Shown here piece after piece: positions 17,290 to 27,131 of a stretch of DNA of 64,000 nt; position 1 is the first letter of the stretch, and each line of letters opens with the position of its first letter. The translations under genes and the position numbers were made by a program. The DNA lies in NCBI RefSeq assembly GCF_026094475.1, contig NZ_JAPELL010000001.1, forward strand, positions 124,001-188,000. Reading direction: 5' to 3'. The DNA is from Homoserinimonas sedimenticola. Its GTDB lineage: Bacteria; Actinomycetota; Actinomycetes; Actinomycetales; Microbacteriaceae. The notes under the pieces were generated by a model, which was not told the origin of the DNA, made no database searches, and was given only the letters and a program-made list of their open reading frames with translations.

Positions 17290-18392
17290 TCGCGCTGCTT
17301 CTCGCGGCGGGCGTCTCCCTTGTATTCTCGCTGCTGCTCACGCCGCTGTTCGCCCGCACGTTTCGGCGGATGAATCTCGGTCAGTTCATTCGGGCAGACA
17401 CCCCGACGACTCATGTCGTCAAGCGTGGGACACCGTCGATGGGTGGAGTCGTCTTCATCCTTGCTGCCGTGGTGGGGTATTTCATCGGCAATCTCGCCGG
17501 TCAGGAACGACCCTCCGTCGCGGCGATGCTCGTGATCCTCATGATGCTCGGCCTCGGCCTGATCGGCTTCATCGATGACCTCATGAAGGTGACGCGGCAG
17601 AACAGTCTGGGCCTGAGCGGACCAGCGAAGATCATCGGCAGTGTGCTTGTGTCGATCCTCTTCTCGGCGCTCGCTCTGAGCTACCGCGACCAGAACGGGG
17701 TGAGCCCCGCGTCGGCGGCGATCTCCCTGGTACGCGACATTCCGGCCCTCGACCTTGTGGCAATCTTCGGTGTCGGGCTCGGCACGGTGCTCGCGATCGT
17801 GTGGATGGCGTTCCTCACGACCAGCGTCTCCAACGCGGTCAATCTCACCGACGGTCTGGACGGGCTCGCGGCGGGTTCGTCGATCTTCGCCATCGGCTCC
17901 TATGTCGTGATCGGCTTCTGGCAGTACAACCAATCGTGTTTCGCGCCGCGACTCGACCCTGCTGTCGCCGAGCAGTGCTACGTCGTGTCCAACCCTCTCG
18001 ACCTGGCCGTCATCGCCGCCGCGATTGTTGGAGCCCTCATCGGATTCCTCTGGTGGAACACTTCTCCGGCTCAGATCATGATGGGTGACACGGGGTCGTT
18101 CGGGCTGGGGGGCGCGCTGGCGGCTCTCGCCATCCTCTCCCGCACCGAGCTGCTCCTGATCCTTCTCGGCGGGATCTTCGTCGTCGTCACGAGCCAGGTC
18201 ATCATTCAGCGGCTCTACTTCAAAGCAACCAAGGGCAAGCGCATCTGGCGGGCGAGTCCGTTGCATCACCATTTCGAGATGGTGGGCTGGCTCGAGGTCA
18301 CGATCGTTGTACGCTTCTGGCTCATCGCTGCCCTCTTCGTCGCGAGCGGGATCTTCCTGTTCTACATCGAATGGTTGGCGCTGCTGCCGTGA
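17286..18392 (+). CDS. mraY: Phospho-N-acetylmuramoyl-pentapeptide transferase MraY
   Basis: Integral membrane enzyme transferring phospho-MurNAc-pentapeptide to undecaprenyl phosphate to make lipid I. The 368 aa form about ten membrane helices. Conserved motifs are GTPSMGG near residue 49, FIDDLMKV with the two Asp near 98, NAVNLTDGLDGLAAG near 181, MMGDTGSFGLGG near 266 and SPLHHHFE near 324. All catalytic elements are present. The ATG overlaps the preceding stop (ATGA) and the stop overlaps the next GTG, so it is translationally coupled to the two degenerate Mur genes on either side. Confidence 0.96.
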   Translation: MIALLLAAGVSLVFSLLLTPLFARTFRRMNLGQFIRADTPTTHVVKRGTPSMGGVVFILAAVVGYFIGNLAGQERPSVAAMLVILMMLGLGLIGFIDDLMKVTRQNSLGLSGPAKIIGSVLVSILFSALALSYRDQNGVSPASAAISLVRDIPALDLVAIFGVGLGTVLAIVWMAFLTTSVSNAVNLTDGLDGLAAGSSIFAIGSYVVIGFWQYNQSCFAPRLDPAVAEQCYVVSNPLDLAVIAAAIVGALIGFLWWNTSPAQIMMGDTGSFGLGGALAALAILSRTELLLILLGGIFVVVTSQVIIQRLYFKATKGKRIWRASPLHHHFEMVGWLEVTIVVRFWLIAALFVASGIFLFYIEWLALLP

Positions 18393-19399
18393 CTTCTCGC
18401 TGGGATTCCCTCGTGAGCTGGCACGACGACTGGCGGGGCCTCCGGGTCGCCGTGCTGGGGCTGGATGCGCGGGGCTTCGCGGTCGCGGATACGCTGCTGG
18501 AGCTCGGGGCGGATGTCACGGTGCTGTCGCCGGGCGGACACACGCAGGATCGCGAGGAACTCCTCTCGGTCATCGGCGGACGACTGCGGCTTATCCCCGC
18601 CGATTCTGACGCTGTCTCCGTTCTCCAAGCGATCGAGCCGGAGGTTGCCGTCGTGACGGCGGACTTCGGTCCGCGGCATCCGCTCGTCGCGGCGGTGCGG
18701 GGAGAGACTGCCGTCGTGAGCGAACTCGAGCTCGCGTGGCGTCTTCGCGACAAGGTGGGTGAACCCGCTCCCTGGCTGCTCGTGACGGGCGGTGAGGGCG
18801 CTGGTTCGACGGCCCACCTCGCCGAGGCGATGCTGCTGGCGGCCGGAAGGCGCGTCATGGCCTGCGGGGCGACAGAAGCGGGTGTTCCCGTGCTCGACGC
18901 CATTCGCGTGCCCGAGGGCTGGGAGTGCGTCGTGATCGCAGCCAGTGGCGACGATCTGCATTTCGCGACCTCGGTCTCGGCCGTCGCAGCGGCGTGCCTC
19001 TCATCCGAGGGGCAGCGAGGAGCGGATTCCGATCTCGCCCGCGTATACACGAACGCCCAGGTCGCATGCGTGTACAACCGCGATGACGAGGAGACCATGC
19101 ACATGGTCGAGGAGGCGGAGGTCATCGAGGGCTGCCGCGCGATCGGCTTTGGATTGGGCATTCCGGGGCCGAGCGACTTTGGCGTCGTCGAGGGGATCCT
19201 GTGCGACCGTGCCTTCCTCGAGGAGCGCCATGCCTCCGCACTGGAGTTCGCAACGGTTGATCTTCTGGGCTCAGCGGGCCTTGCCACCGGCGAGGGGGTT
19301 GCGCGCGTGCTTGCCGCCGCTGCCCTCGCACGCTCCGTGGGCGTGCCCGTCTCAGCCCTCAACGCGGCGCTTCGCGGCCTCGGACCTGCCCTCGGCTGA
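18389..19399 (+). CDS. Degenerate MurD-like protein lacking the P-loop and C-terminal domain
   Basis: In the murD position but only 336 aa against about 450-500. The N-terminal Rossmann part is clear (WRGLRVAVLGLDARGFAVADTL split at residues 15-36; ELAWRLRDKVG near 117). The ATP loop GTNGKTTT has become GGEGAGST (134-141), with no lysine. The stretch that holds NVADDHLDWHG in MurD reads LSSEGQRGADSD. Downstream MurD-like sequence resumes (ACVYNRDDEETMHMVEEAEV split; FGLGIPGPSDFGVV), then the protein stops right after the helix that precedes the C-terminal domain. Only 89 bp separate it from ftsW, so that domain is not present in another frame. D-Glu ligase activity is unlikely; a structural or regulatory role is possible. 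Confidence 0.87.
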   Translation: MTSRWDSLVSWHDDWRGLRVAVLGLDARGFAVADTLLELGADVTVLSPGGHTQDREELLSVIGGRLRLIPADSDAVSVLQAIEPEVAVVTADFGPRHPLVAAVRGETAVVSELELAWRLRDKVGEPAPWLLVTGGEGAGSTAHLAEAMLLAAGRRVMACGATEAGVPVLDAIRVPEGWECVVIAASGDDLHFATSVSAVAAACLSSEGQRGADSDLARVYTNAQVACVYNRDDEETMHMVEEAEVIEGCRAIGFGLGIPGPSDFGVVEGILCDRAFLEERHASALEFATVDLLGSAGLATGEGVARVLAAAALARSVGVPVSALNAALRGLGPALG

Positions 19400-19488
19400 G
19401 CACCGTTACGCGACACGCGCCCCGGGGTGATCGGGATCGCGTGCCCGTGGCTGAGACTAGGTGAGTGACTGAGCGGGGAGGACGACGG

Positions 19489-20739
19489 ATGCCGACGACA
19501 CGATTCGTCGCTTCCCCCGAGCGCGATGCGGGCGCTGGCCCGGGGCGGAGCGACGCACCGCCGCGCGGGGGTGCAGCCGTCGTCGCGGTCCGCCGCCTCT
19601 TCGGCGCAGAGACGGGCAACTTCTACCTGCTTCTCGGCACGACACTCTTCCTTGTCGCATTCGGTCTCGTCATGGTGTTGTCCGCCTCCTCGGTCACGTC
19701 CTACACGGAGTCGCAGCAGTTCTTCGGCGGCTTCGAGCGGCAGGCCCTCTTTGCCGCCCTCGGCATTCCGCTCATGCTCGTCGCCTCCCGCGCGCCAAGC
19801 AGCTTCTGGAAGCGGTGGGCTCCCATCGCGATCATGGCGGCCGTCACTCTGCAGTTCCTCACGGTGGCAACTCCCCTCGGCTATGACGTCAACGGCAACC
19901 AGAACTGGATCAGGCTCGGCGAGTCGCTCAGCTTCCAGCCGTCCGAGACCGTCAAGTTGGCGCTCGTCATCTGGATGGCGCTTATCCTCTCGCGCAAGCA
20001 GGGGCGCATCCGCGAGTGGAAGGAACTGCTCCTGCCGCTCGGGCCCGTCACGGCCGTCGCGATCGGCCTCGTGCTCGCGGGCGGTGACCTCGGCACTGTC
20101 ATGATCCTCGTGGCAATGGTGCTCGGCACGCTCTACTTCGCGGGTGCTCGCCTCCGTCACCTCGGCGTCGCGATCCTCGCCATGGTCTCGGTGGCGCTAC
20201 TGTTCGCGGCGAGCACGGCATCCCGTCAGAGCCGCATCGATGCGTGGCAGAACGGATGCGTGGGCGTCGATGACTACGACGGCCTCTGCTGGCAGACGCT
20301 TCACGGCTGGTGGGCCCTCGCATCCGGGGGTTTCTTCGGGGTCGGCCTTGGCAACTCGAAGTCGAAGTGGAATTGGCTTCCGGAGGCCGACAACGACTTC
20401 ATCTTCGCGATCATCGGCGAGGAGCTCGGGCTTCTGGGCGCGGTGACGGTGCTTGCGCTCTTCGTCGTGATGATGATCGCTTTCGTCCGGATCATCCGTG
20501 CCAACACGGATCCTTTCGCACGGGTCGCCGTCAGCACTGTCATGGTGTGGATCATCGGGCAGGCCTTCGTCAACATCGCTGTCGTCCTCGGGGTGCTCCC
20601 GGTGCTCGGCGTTCCGCTGCCCTTCATCTCGGCGGGAGGCACTGCGCTCATCTCGGGCATGATCGCCATCGGAATCGTGCTGTCGTTCGCCCGACGACCG
20701 GTATCCACCGGAGCGCGGGGGAGGGCGACTCGGCAGTGA
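19489..20739 (+). CDS. ftsW: Peptidoglycan glycosyltransferase FtsW
   Basis: SEDS-family septal glycan polymerase working with FtsI. The 416 aa include about ten membrane helices. Family marks include VMVLSASSV near residue 62, WIRLGESLSFQPSE near 139 and GLGNSKSKWNWLPEADND near 286 (catalytic Asp region is earlier). FIFAIIGEELG and PLPFISAGGTALIS near 378 are also seen. I chose ATG at 19489 because GGGAGGA lies 7 bp upstream; GTG at 19465 is in frame but poorly placed. The stop overlaps the murG GTG. It has a Pro/Ala/Arg-rich cytoplasmic N-terminus of about 45 residues. Confidence 0.94.
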   Translation: MPTTRFVASPERDAGAGPGRSDAPPRGGAAVVAVRRLFGAETGNFYLLLGTTLFLVAFGLVMVLSASSVTSYTESQQFFGGFERQALFAALGIPLMLVASRAPSSFWKRWAPIAIMAAVTLQFLTVATPLGYDVNGNQNWIRLGESLSFQPSETVKLALVIWMALILSRKQGRIREWKELLLPLGPVTAVAIGLVLAGGDLGTVMILVAMVLGTLYFAGARLRHLGVAILAMVSVALLFAASTASRQSRIDAWQNGCVGVDDYDGLCWQTLHGWWALASGGFFGVGLGNSKSKWNWLPEADNDFIFAIIGEELGLLGAVTVLALFVVMMIAFVRIIRANTDPFARVAVSTVMVWIIGQAFVNIAVVLGVLPVLGVPLPFISAGGTALISGMIAIGIVLSFARRPVSTGARGRATRQ

Positions 20740-21815
20740 CCACCTACCTCTTGTGCGGGGGTGGCACTGCGGGGCATGTGAACCCCCTGCTCGCCATCGC
20801 CGACCGGCTCCGCAGAGACGAGGCGGATGCCCGCATCATCGTTCTCGGTACGGCGGAGGGCCTCGAATCACGGTTGGTTCCCGAGCGCGGCTATGAGCTT
20901 GTCACGGTCGAGAAGCTGCCGTTCCCCAGACGGCCGAACCGGGCGGCGCTCGCTTTCCCAGCCCGGCTGCGGGGTGTCATCCATGGCATCGCGACTCTTA
21001 TCGCAGAGCGTGACGTCGACGTTGTCGTGGGTGTCGGGGGTTACGTTGCCGCCCCTGCCTATCTCGCGGCTCGGCGCGCACGGGTTCCGATCGCCCTGCA
21101 CGAGGCGAATGCGCGGCCCGGCATGGCGAACCGCCTGGGCAGTCTCCTCACCCGGCATGTTGCGGTCGCGTTCGACGGTACGCCCTTGCGTCACGCTCGC
21201 ACGGTGGGCATGCCCCTGCGGGCCGAGATCGAGTCGCTCGATCGGGAGGCCTTACGGCCGGAGGCGATCGAGCGCTTCGGCCTGGACCCGGAGCGTCGCA
21301 CCCTGCTGGTGACGGGTGGTTCCCTCGGCGCCCAACGCATCAATGAGACGATTCGGAACACGGTGAAGGAGCTGGTCGGCACCGGATGGCAGGTGCTGCA
21401 CATCACGGGGGAGCGTGACAGCTCAGCCACCGCCGCCGCGATGCCCGGCTACCGCGCGCTCGACTACTGCAGCCGCATGGACCTCGCCTTCGCTGCTGCT
21501 GACCTTGCGGTCTCTCGCGCGGGGGCGGCCACCGTGAGCGAGCTCACCGCTCTCGGCATCCCTGCCGTGTATATTCCGCTCGCGATCGGCAACGGGGAGC
21601 AGCGGCTCAATGCGCGCAACGCCGTCGAGGCGGGCGCGGCGATGCTCGTCGAGAATGCGGCCTTCACAGGGGAGTGGTTGCATGCGCAGCTGCTCCCGCT
21701 CATGGCGGACGACGCCACCCTCGCGGCGATGGCCGCAGTGGCGCGTCGCATCGGCGTTCGCGACGGAACCGCGCGCATGATCGAAGTCGTGCACGAGGCA
21801 GGCGGGATACGGTAG
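20736..21815 (+). CDS. murG: UDP-GlcNAc:lipid I GlcNAc transferase MurG
   Basis: Peripheral membrane glycosyltransferase (GT28) that turns lipid I into lipid II. The 359 aa start with [14 protein letters not shown] (residues 6-19). [14 protein letters not shown] lies near 96 and [12 protein letters not shown] near 119. The C-terminal domain carries [14 protein letters not shown] near 190, [11 protein letters not shown] near 258 and GEQRLNARN near 286. All are family motifs and the length is normal. The start is GTG at 20736, overlapping the ftsW stop by 4 bp. murC starts 6 bp after the stop. Confidence 0.95.
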   Translation: MTTYLLCGGGTAGHVNPLLAIADRLRRDEADARIIVLGTAEGLESRLVPERGYELVTVEKLPFPRRPNRAALAFPARLRGVIHGIATLIAERDVDVVVGVGGYVAAPAYLAARRARVPIALHEANARPGMANRLGSLLTRHVAVAFDGTPLRHARTVGMPLRAEIESLDREALRPEAIERFGLDPERRTLLVTGGSLGAQRINETIRNTVKELVGTGWQVLHITGERDSSATAAAMPGYRALDYCSRMDLAFAAADLAVSRAGAATVSELTALGIPAVYIPLAIGNGEQRLNARNAVEAGAAMLVENAAFTGEWLHAQLLPLMADDATLAAMAAVARRIGVRDGTARMIEVVHEAGGIR

Positions 21816-21820
21816 GGGCG

Positions 21821-23233
21821 ATGATCAAGTCGGACTTCTCAACCCCCATTCCCGATCGCCTCTCCGCCGTGCACTTCGTCGGGATCGGCGGCGCGGGGAT
21901 GAGCGGCATCGCCGCCATGTTCCATGAGCAGGGGATCGCCGTCACGGGTTCCGATTCGCGCGGAGGTGCGACGGTCGACGCGCTGCGCGAGCGCGGTATC
22001 CAAATCATGATCGGCCACGACGCGGCGAATGTACACGACGTCGATGCCATCGTCGTCACGGGCGCGATCGCGGAGGACAACCCAGAGTACCTGGCGGCGC
22101 GAGAGCGGGGCATTCCCTCTCTGCATCGCGCGCAGGCGCTCGCCTGGCTCACCCGATCCTCCCGACTCGTCGCGGTCGCGGGTGCACACGGCAAGACGAC
22201 GTCGACGGCCATGCTCGCGACCGCGCTGCTGCGCCTCGGGGCGCAGCCCAGCTTTGTCAACGGCGGAGTCATCCGAGAGCTGGGGGTGAGCGCGGCCCAC
22301 GGTGAGGGTGAGATGTTCGTCGTCGAGGCTGACGAGTCCGACGGCTCCTTCCTGCTGTACGACACGTCCGTCGTGCTCATCACGAATGTCGATCCTGATC
22401 ACCTCGACCACTACGGCTCCCGCGAAGCCTTCACCGACGCATTCGTACGTTTCGCGGAGACGGCTGCCGAGCTCGTCGTGATCTCCGCTGACGATCCGGG
22501 GGCTGTGCAGATCACGGGTCAACTGGCCGCACGCCGCGTCATCACCTTCGGGATGTCGCAGGGTGCTGATGTGCGCATCCACGGAGTGGACACGGGGCCA
22601 ACCGTCACCTTCTCGATTGAGTGGGCGGGGGTCGATCACGCCGTTCGACTGCGGGTCGCGGGGGCGCACAACGCTCTGAACGCCGCTGGCGCATTCGCGG
22701 TGTTGGTGGGTCTCGGCTTCGATCCGGTCGAGTCGGTCGCTGCGCTTGAACACTTCGAGGGGGCAGAGCGGCGTTTCGAGTTCCGAGGCGAGGTCGGCGG
22801 CGTCCGCGTCTTCGACGACTTCGCGCATCATCCCACCGAGGTAGAAGCGGCCCTCTCCGGCGCGCGGGGGGTTGCGGGCACGGGCCGTCTGATCCCGCTC
22901 TTCCAGCCACACCTCTTCACACGAACTCAAGACATGGCGCAGGAGTTCGCGGACACGTTCGAGCGCCTCGCCGACCACACGGTCGTCGTTCCCATCTATC
23001 CGGCCCGTCAAGAGCCCATCCCCGGCGTCACGGGCATGCTCATCGCGGAACGATTCACGGATGCCGCAGCCGGCCGCTACATCGATGACTGGTCGTCCGC
23101 GGTCGACTACATCGCCTCTATCGTTCGCCCGGGGGATGTTGTGATCCCCATGGGCGGGGGCGACATTCACCTGATCATCCCGCAGCTGCTCGCTGCCCTC
23201 GAAAAGAACTCCTCGACGGATGCGACGGCCTGA
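21821..23233 (+). CDS. murC: UDP-N-acetylmuramate-L-amino acid ligase MurC
   Basis: Adds the first amino acid (L-Ala, or Gly/Ser in some Microbacteriaceae) to UDP-MurNAc. The 470 aa are full length. [13 protein letters not shown] is at residues 16-28, the P-loop GAHGKTTST at 121-129 (Lys125), and [12 protein letters not shown] near 188. [10 protein letters not shown] lies near 331 and FQPHLFTRT near 361. Thus the ATP and metal sites are intact, unlike the MurD and MurF copies in this cluster. The ATG follows GGTAGGGG. The gene overlaps ftsQ by 14 bp. Confidence 0.95.
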   Translation: MIKSDFSTPIPDRLSAVHFVGIGGAGMSGIAAMFHEQGIAVTGSDSRGGATVDALRERGIQIMIGHDAANVHDVDAIVVTGAIAEDNPEYLAARERGIPSLHRAQALAWLTRSSRLVAVAGAHGKTTSTAMLATALLRLGAQPSFVNGGVIRELGVSAAHGEGEMFVVEADESDGSFLLYDTSVVLITNVDPDHLDHYGSREAFTDAFVRFAETAAELVVISADDPGAVQITGQLAARRVITFGMSQGADVRIHGVDTGPTVTFSIEWAGVDHAVRLRVAGAHNALNAAGAFAVLVGLGFDPVESVAALEHFEGAERRFEFRGEVGGVRVFDDFAHHPTEVEAALSGARGVAGTGRLIPLFQPHLFTRTQDMAQEFADTFERLADHTVVVPIYPARQEPIPGVTGMLIAERFTDAAAGRYIDDWSSAVDYIASIVRPGDVVIPMGGGDIHLIIPQLLAALEKNSSTDATA

Positions 23234-24260
23234 GGGTTTCGACCCGCGCGGCTCTTCCCTGCCCGAGGAGGACACCCAGCCGACGGGGCGCGCCCGGTTT
23301 TCGCGCTCGAAGCAGCCCCAAGGGACTGCGCCGACACGGGCGGAGTCACCGAAACAAGGGTCCGTGAAGCTGCGACGTCTGAAGCCCGAGGGCGATGAGA
23401 AAAGCGCGCCTAAGCGGATGCGTTCCGCCCGAAGGCCAGAGCCCAGCGAGGCGCAACGCGCCGCGGCTTCGGCTCGTGCCCAGGCCAAGGCTGCGCAGCG
23501 CGATGCTCGCCGTGCTGCGGCGGAGCGGAGACGTTTCGAGCGTGCCGAGGTGCGGCGGTTCACGCGGCGTGCGAGGAATCGTCGCATGGCGTGGCTCGTC
23601 ACAGGCGGCGTAGTCGTGACGCTCGGGGCTCTGATCGCGACGGCGGTGTTCTCGCCCCTGCTCGCCCTTGAAGAGATCCGCGTCACGGGGACTTCCCGAC
23701 TCGATGCGAGCGAGGTCCAGGACGCGGTGGACTCGCAGCTCGGCACCCCTCTCGCGCTCGTGGACTTTGATCAGCTCACGCAGGATCTCTCTGACTTTCC
23801 GCTCATCAGGAGCTACGTGACTGAGACGATTCCCCCGCATACTCTCGTGATCCACGTGTCAGAGCGGCAGCCGGTCGCCTCGGTCATGGCGGGAGACGGG
23901 TATCTTTTGATCGACCCGGCCGGGGTGGAGATCGAGCAGTCCGAGACACGGCCGGCGGGGGTACCGCTGCTCGAGCTAGAGGAGGATGAGGTCGGCGGAG
24001 ATGTCTTCGCCGCCGCCATCGAGGTGCTTCTGGCTCTCCCTGCTCCTCTGCTCGCCCAGGTGGATCGGGTCGCCGCATCCACACTCGACGACGTCACCCT
24101 CGTGTTCGCTGGCGGGGGGCAGCGCGTGGTGTGGGGGAGTGCCGAGCGCTCCGAGCTCAAGGCTCGCGTTCTCGAGCGGCTCATGGCTGCCCACGGCGGG
24201 GGTTCCGCTGTCGAGTTCGATGTCACGGCTCCCCTCAGCGCTGTGGTTCGTCCGCTCTGA
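23220..24260 (+). CDS. ftsQ: Cell division protein FtsQ (POTRA domain)
   Basis: Bitopic division protein and partner of FtsL/FtsB. The 346 aa begin with a long charged cytoplasmic region (residues 1-120, rich in Arg, Ala and Pro with a possible coiled coil around [19 protein letters not shown], split). A membrane helix follows at about 122-144, then a POTRA domain ([19 protein letters not shown], near 145-163) and an FtsQ beta-domain ([14 protein letters not shown] near 210). The start ATG overlaps the murC end. The gene is followed by a 165-bp leader before ftsZ. No ftsA lies between them, as is usual in actinobacteria. Confidence 0.9.
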   Translation: MRRPEGFDPRGSSLPEEDTQPTGRARFSRSKQPQGTAPTRAESPKQGSVKLRRLKPEGDEKSAPKRMRSARRPEPSEAQRAAASARAQAKAAQRDARRAAAERRRFERAEVRRFTRRARNRRMAWLVTGGVVVTLGALIATAVFSPLLALEEIRVTGTSRLDASEVQDAVDSQLGTPLALVDFDQLTQDLSDFPLIRSYVTETIPPHTLVIHVSERQPVASVMAGDGYLLIDPAGVEIEQSETRPAGVPLLELEEDEVGGDVFAAAIEVLLALPAPLLAQVDRVAASTLDDVTLVFAGGGQRVVWGSAERSELKARVLERLMAAHGGGSAVEFDVTAPLSAVVRPL

Positions 24261-24425
24261 CCAGAATGCGCGCGTATCCTGCGAATTCGCGCACGGTTTC
24301 GCGACACGCCCGCGTGAGTGGGGCGAGCAGGGGAGGCTCGCGCATACCGTCGCATGCAGGAAATACATACTGAGCATAACTTTAAGCCTCTACTAGAGGT
24401 TGAAGGTTCCCAGCGGAGGCCGGAC
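24261..24425 (+). promoter_or_regulatory. ftsZ upstream region with a long hairpin
   Basis: The intergenic region includes a near-palindrome: AACTTTAAGCCTCT at 24378-24391 and AGAGGTTGAAGGTT at 24395-24408, separated by ACT. Eleven of fourteen pairs match, plus one G-T pair. An AT-rich stretch with TACATACT precedes it. GCGGAGG at 24413-24419 is the ribosome site for the GTG at 24426. The hairpin ends just before the ribosome site and could tune ftsZ translation or mRNA stability. Confidence 0.5.
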
Positions 24426-25577
24426 GTGTCAACAAACCAGAACTACCTCGCCGTGATCAAGGTCGTCGGCATCGGCGGCGGCGGCGTCAATGCGGTCAAC
24501 CGCATGATCGAGCTCGGGCTTCGCGGAGTCGAGTTCATCGCCATCAACACGGATGCTCAGGCGCTCCTCATGAGCGACGCCGACGTCAAGCTCGACGTGG
24601 GCCGCGAGCTCACGCGCGGTCTCGGCGCGGGCGCAGATCCCGAGGTCGGTCGCCGCGCGGCCGAGGACCACGCGGACGAGATCGAGGAGGCGCTCGCGGG
24701 TGCCGACATGGTCTTCGTGACGGCGGGTGAAGGTGGCGGAACCGGGACGGGCGGTGCGCCGGTGGTGGCTCGCATCGCCAAGTCGATCGGTGCGCTCACG
24801 ATCGGTGTCGTGACGCGTCCCTTCGGTTTCGAGGGCAAGCGGCGCGCGGCACAAGCCGAGCTCGGCATCGCGGCTCTCAAGAGCGAGGTCGACACCCTCA
24901 TCGTCGTTCCCAACGATCGCCTTCTCGAGATCAGTGACCGGGGCATCAGCTTCCTCGAAGCCTTTGCGACAGCCGACCAGGTCCTCCTCGCCGGTGTTCA
25001 GGGCATCACCGACCTCATCACGACCCCGGGCCTCATCAACCTCGACTTCGCCGACGTCAAGTCGGTCATGCAGGGCGCCGGCTCGGCGCTCATGGGCATC
25101 GGCTCATCGCGCGGGGCCGATCGCGCCATCAAGGCGGCCGAACTGGCGGTCGCTTCCCCCCTTCTCGAGGCCAGCATCGACGGTGCTCACGGAGTGCTTC
25201 TCTCGGTGCAGGGCGGCTCCAACCTCGGCATCTTCGAGATCAACGATGCCGCCAAGCTCGTGCAGGAGGCGGTGCACCCCGAGGCGAACATCATCTTCGG
25301 CGCCGTGATCGACGACACCCTCGGCGACGAGGTCCGCGTCACGGTCATCGCCGCCGGCTTCGATGGCGGCGAACCTGTCGTCAAGCGGCAGGGCCACCGC
25401 TCCAACTTCGTCGACCCCGGTGACGAGGCCACTTCGGCGGCCGTCCCTGCGGCTACCGAGGAGGGGGACCGCGGTCAGGCGGCGTGGAGCGCCGAGCCCG
25501 AGCTTCCTAAGGCGCCCAGCGACCCTGTCTTCGACGACAACGACGACAATCTCGACATCCCCGACTTCCTGAAGTGA
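24426..25577 (+). CDS. ftsZ: Cell division GTPase FtsZ
   Basis: Tubulin-like GTPase forming the Z ring. The 383 aa start [19 protein letters not shown], followed by [13 protein letters not shown] and the nucleotide signature [15 protein letters not shown] (about residues 99-113). The T7 loop [11 protein letters not shown] is near 204. The C-terminal tail [10 protein letters not shown] is the conserved peptide that binds SepF and other partners. I chose the GTG with GGAGG 7 bp upstream, since the longer open frame before it is not FtsZ-like. The stop overlaps the next GTG start. Confidence 0.97.
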   Translation: MSTNQNYLAVIKVVGIGGGGVNAVNRMIELGLRGVEFIAINTDAQALLMSDADVKLDVGRELTRGLGAGADPEVGRRAAEDHADEIEEALAGADMVFVTAGEGGGTGTGGAPVVARIAKSIGALTIGVVTRPFGFEGKRRAAQAELGIAALKSEVDTLIVVPNDRLLEISDRGISFLEAFATADQVLLAGVQGITDLITTPGLINLDFADVKSVMQGAGSALMGIGSSRGADRAIKAAELAVASPLLEASIDGAHGVLLSVQGGSNLGIFEINDAAKLVQEAVHPEANIIFGAVIDDTLGDEVRVTVIAAGFDGGEPVVKRQGHRSNFVDPGDEATSAAVPAATEEGDRGQAAWSAEPELPKAPSDPVFDDNDDNLDIPDFLK

Positions 25578-26278
25578 CGGAACGGCCGCAGCATCCGAGT
25601 CCCGATCCGGGGCTCGCCGAGCGCCTCGCACGAGTGCAGGGCGAGATCGCGGATGCCGCGGCCACCGCCGGCCGCTCGGTCGACGAGCTCACGCTCATCG
25701 TCGTGTCGAAGTTCCAGCCCCTGTCGCTCATCCGTGACCTCATGGCCCTCGGTGTTCGAGACTTCGGTGAGAACCGGCACCAGGAGGCTCAGGTCAAGGC
25801 GGCCGAGCTCTCGTCGGATCCGCCGAGATGGCACTTCGTCGGTCAGTTGCAGAGCAAGAAGGCGCGGGCAGTGCGCGAGTACGCCCACAGCATTCATTCC
25901 TTGGACAGACAGAGCCTTGTGGACGCGCTCTCGGTCGGCGCAACGACCGAGATCGATTGCTTTGTGCAGCTGAATCTGACGGAGGACCCCTCGCGAGGAG
26001 GTGTCGACGAGGCGGGTCTTGAGGCGCTCGTGGAACAGGTGCTGGCCTCGGATGCGCTGCGCCTTCGGGGCATTATGGCGGTCGCTCCGCTCGATGAGGA
26101 ACCGCGTCGGGCCTTCGCCCGGCTGCGGTCCGCATCCGAGCGCGTGCGGGCCCTCGAGCCACACGCGGACCGCATTTCGGCGGGAATGTCGCACGACTTC
26201 GCGGACGCGATCCTCGAGGGCGCGACACACCTCCGCATCGGTTCCGCAATCACGGGAAATCGGCCGAGCCGGGGTTAA
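25574..26278 (+). CDS. yggS: YggS-family pyridoxal phosphate homeostasis protein
   Basis: PLP-binding (PLPBP/ProSC) alanine-racemase-like barrel protein thought to balance cellular PLP. The 234 aa contain [11 protein letters not shown] with the PLP lysine near residue 46, [10 protein letters not shown] near 73, [12 protein letters not shown] near 92 and [20 protein letters not shown] (split) at the end. It starts with GTG overlapping the ftsZ stop. The standard position in actinobacterial and firmicute division clusters is between ftsZ and sepF. No catalytic reaction is known for the family. Confidence 0.93.
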   Translation: MTERPQHPSPDPGLAERLARVQGEIADAAATAGRSVDELTLIVVSKFQPLSLIRDLMALGVRDFGENRHQEAQVKAAELSSDPPRWHFVGQLQSKKARAVREYAHSIHSLDRQSLVDALSVGATTEIDCFVQLNLTEDPSRGGVDEAGLEALVEQVLASDALRLRGIMAVAPLDEEPRRAFARLRSASERVRALEPHADRISAGMSHDFADAILEGATHLRIGSAITGNRPSRG

Positions 26279-26317
26279 TCTCGTGACGAGACACAACGAC
26301 CAGGAGGCTCAACACTG

Positions 26318-26800
26318 ATGGCTAATCCGCTTCGCAAGACGATGGTCTACCTCGGACTTGCCGATGAGGAGTTCGACTACGACGAGCAGCCCGCCCAGGC
26401 CGCTCCCGCTCCGGTCCAGAATGCCGCTCCTGCTCCGGCTCCCGCCCAGAATTCAGCCCAGCGTGCACCGGTGACGCCGCTTCGTCGTCCCACGCCCGCG
26501 CGAGTAGTGGGACCCACCGAGATGAACGAGATCCTCACCGTCCACCCCCGCCAGTACAAGGATGCACAGGCTATCGCCGAGAGCTTCCGCGAGGGCATCC
26601 CTGTCATCATCAACCTCTCCCAGATGAGCGAACCGGATGCTCGTCGTCTCGTCGACTTCGCGAGCGGCCTGTCTCAGGGGCTCTACGGCAAGATCGAGCG
26701 GGTCACCTCGAAGGTCTTCCTCCTCTCGCCGGCACACGTTGCCGTTAGTGGGGAGCAGGGGCTCTCCGACGACGCTGAGTCCGTCTTCGGACACCAGTAG
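26318..26800 (+). CDS. sepF: Cell division protein SepF
   Basis: FtsZ membrane anchor, the functional stand-in for the absent FtsA. The 160 aa begin with [16 protein letters not shown], an amphipathic membrane-binding start. A flexible Ala/Pro/Gln linker (about residues 27-52) follows, then the folded SepF domain: [19 protein letters not shown] (split), VIINLSQM and [11 protein letters not shown]. Length and order are normal. The gene starts 39 bp after yggS with AGGAGG nearby, and the YggT gene follows 19 bp later. Confidence 0.94.
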   Translation: MANPLRKTMVYLGLADEEFDYDEQPAQAAPAPVQNAAPAPAPAQNSAQRAPVTPLRRPTPARVVGPTEMNEILTVHPRQYKDAQAIAESFREGIPVIINLSQMSEPDARRLVDFASGLSQGLYGKIERVTSKVFLLSPAHVAVSGEQGLSDDAESVFGHQ

Positions 26801-26819
26801 ACCCGGGCGAACACCGCCC

Positions 26820-27131
26820 GTGGTTCTCGCTGTCCTGCTGACGATCGCTTATATCGCTCTTTTCGTCTACTTCCTGGTCATGTGGGCTCGCTTCGTGCTT
26901 GAGCTCGTCACTGTTTTCCAACCGCGCTGGCGACCGCGCGGCGCTGTACTCGTGGTGGCGGAGGGGGTCTACACCCTCACGGACCCCCCGGTTCGCTTCA
27001 CCCGGCGCCTCGTGCCGCCGGTTCGCTTCGGCGGAATCTCGCTCGACTTCGCGTGGAGCATCGTGATGCTCGTGGTGTTGGTGTTGCTTTATGTAGTCTC
27101 GTGGGGTCGCCAATTCGCCGGTTCCCTGTAA
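26820..27131 (+). CDS. YggT-family membrane protein
   Basis: A 103-residue integral membrane protein of the YggT family (about two membrane helices: residues 1-28 and 72-95), with the family-like PPVRFTRRLVPPVRFGGISLD between them (split). It is regularly found between sepF and divIVA. A function in osmotic or division-related membrane processes has been suggested but is not settled. The start is taken as GTG at 26820, the first in-frame start after the sepF stop. Confidence 0.85.
   Translation: MVLAVLLTIAYIALFVYFLVMWARFVLELVTVFQPRWRPRGAVLVVAEGVYTLTDPPVRFTRRLVPPVRFGGISLDFAWSIVMLVVLVLLYVVSWGRQFAGSL

Noticed and set aside
19400-19488. Missing MurD C-terminal domain hidden by a frameshift
   Set aside because: Only 89 bp lie between the murD-like stop and the ftsW ATG, far too short for the ~150-residue domain in any frame.
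21839-23746. A long minus-strand open frame opposite murC and ftsQ
   Set aside because: Arg/Asp-rich low-information translation without motifs; murC and ftsQ on the plus strand are clear.
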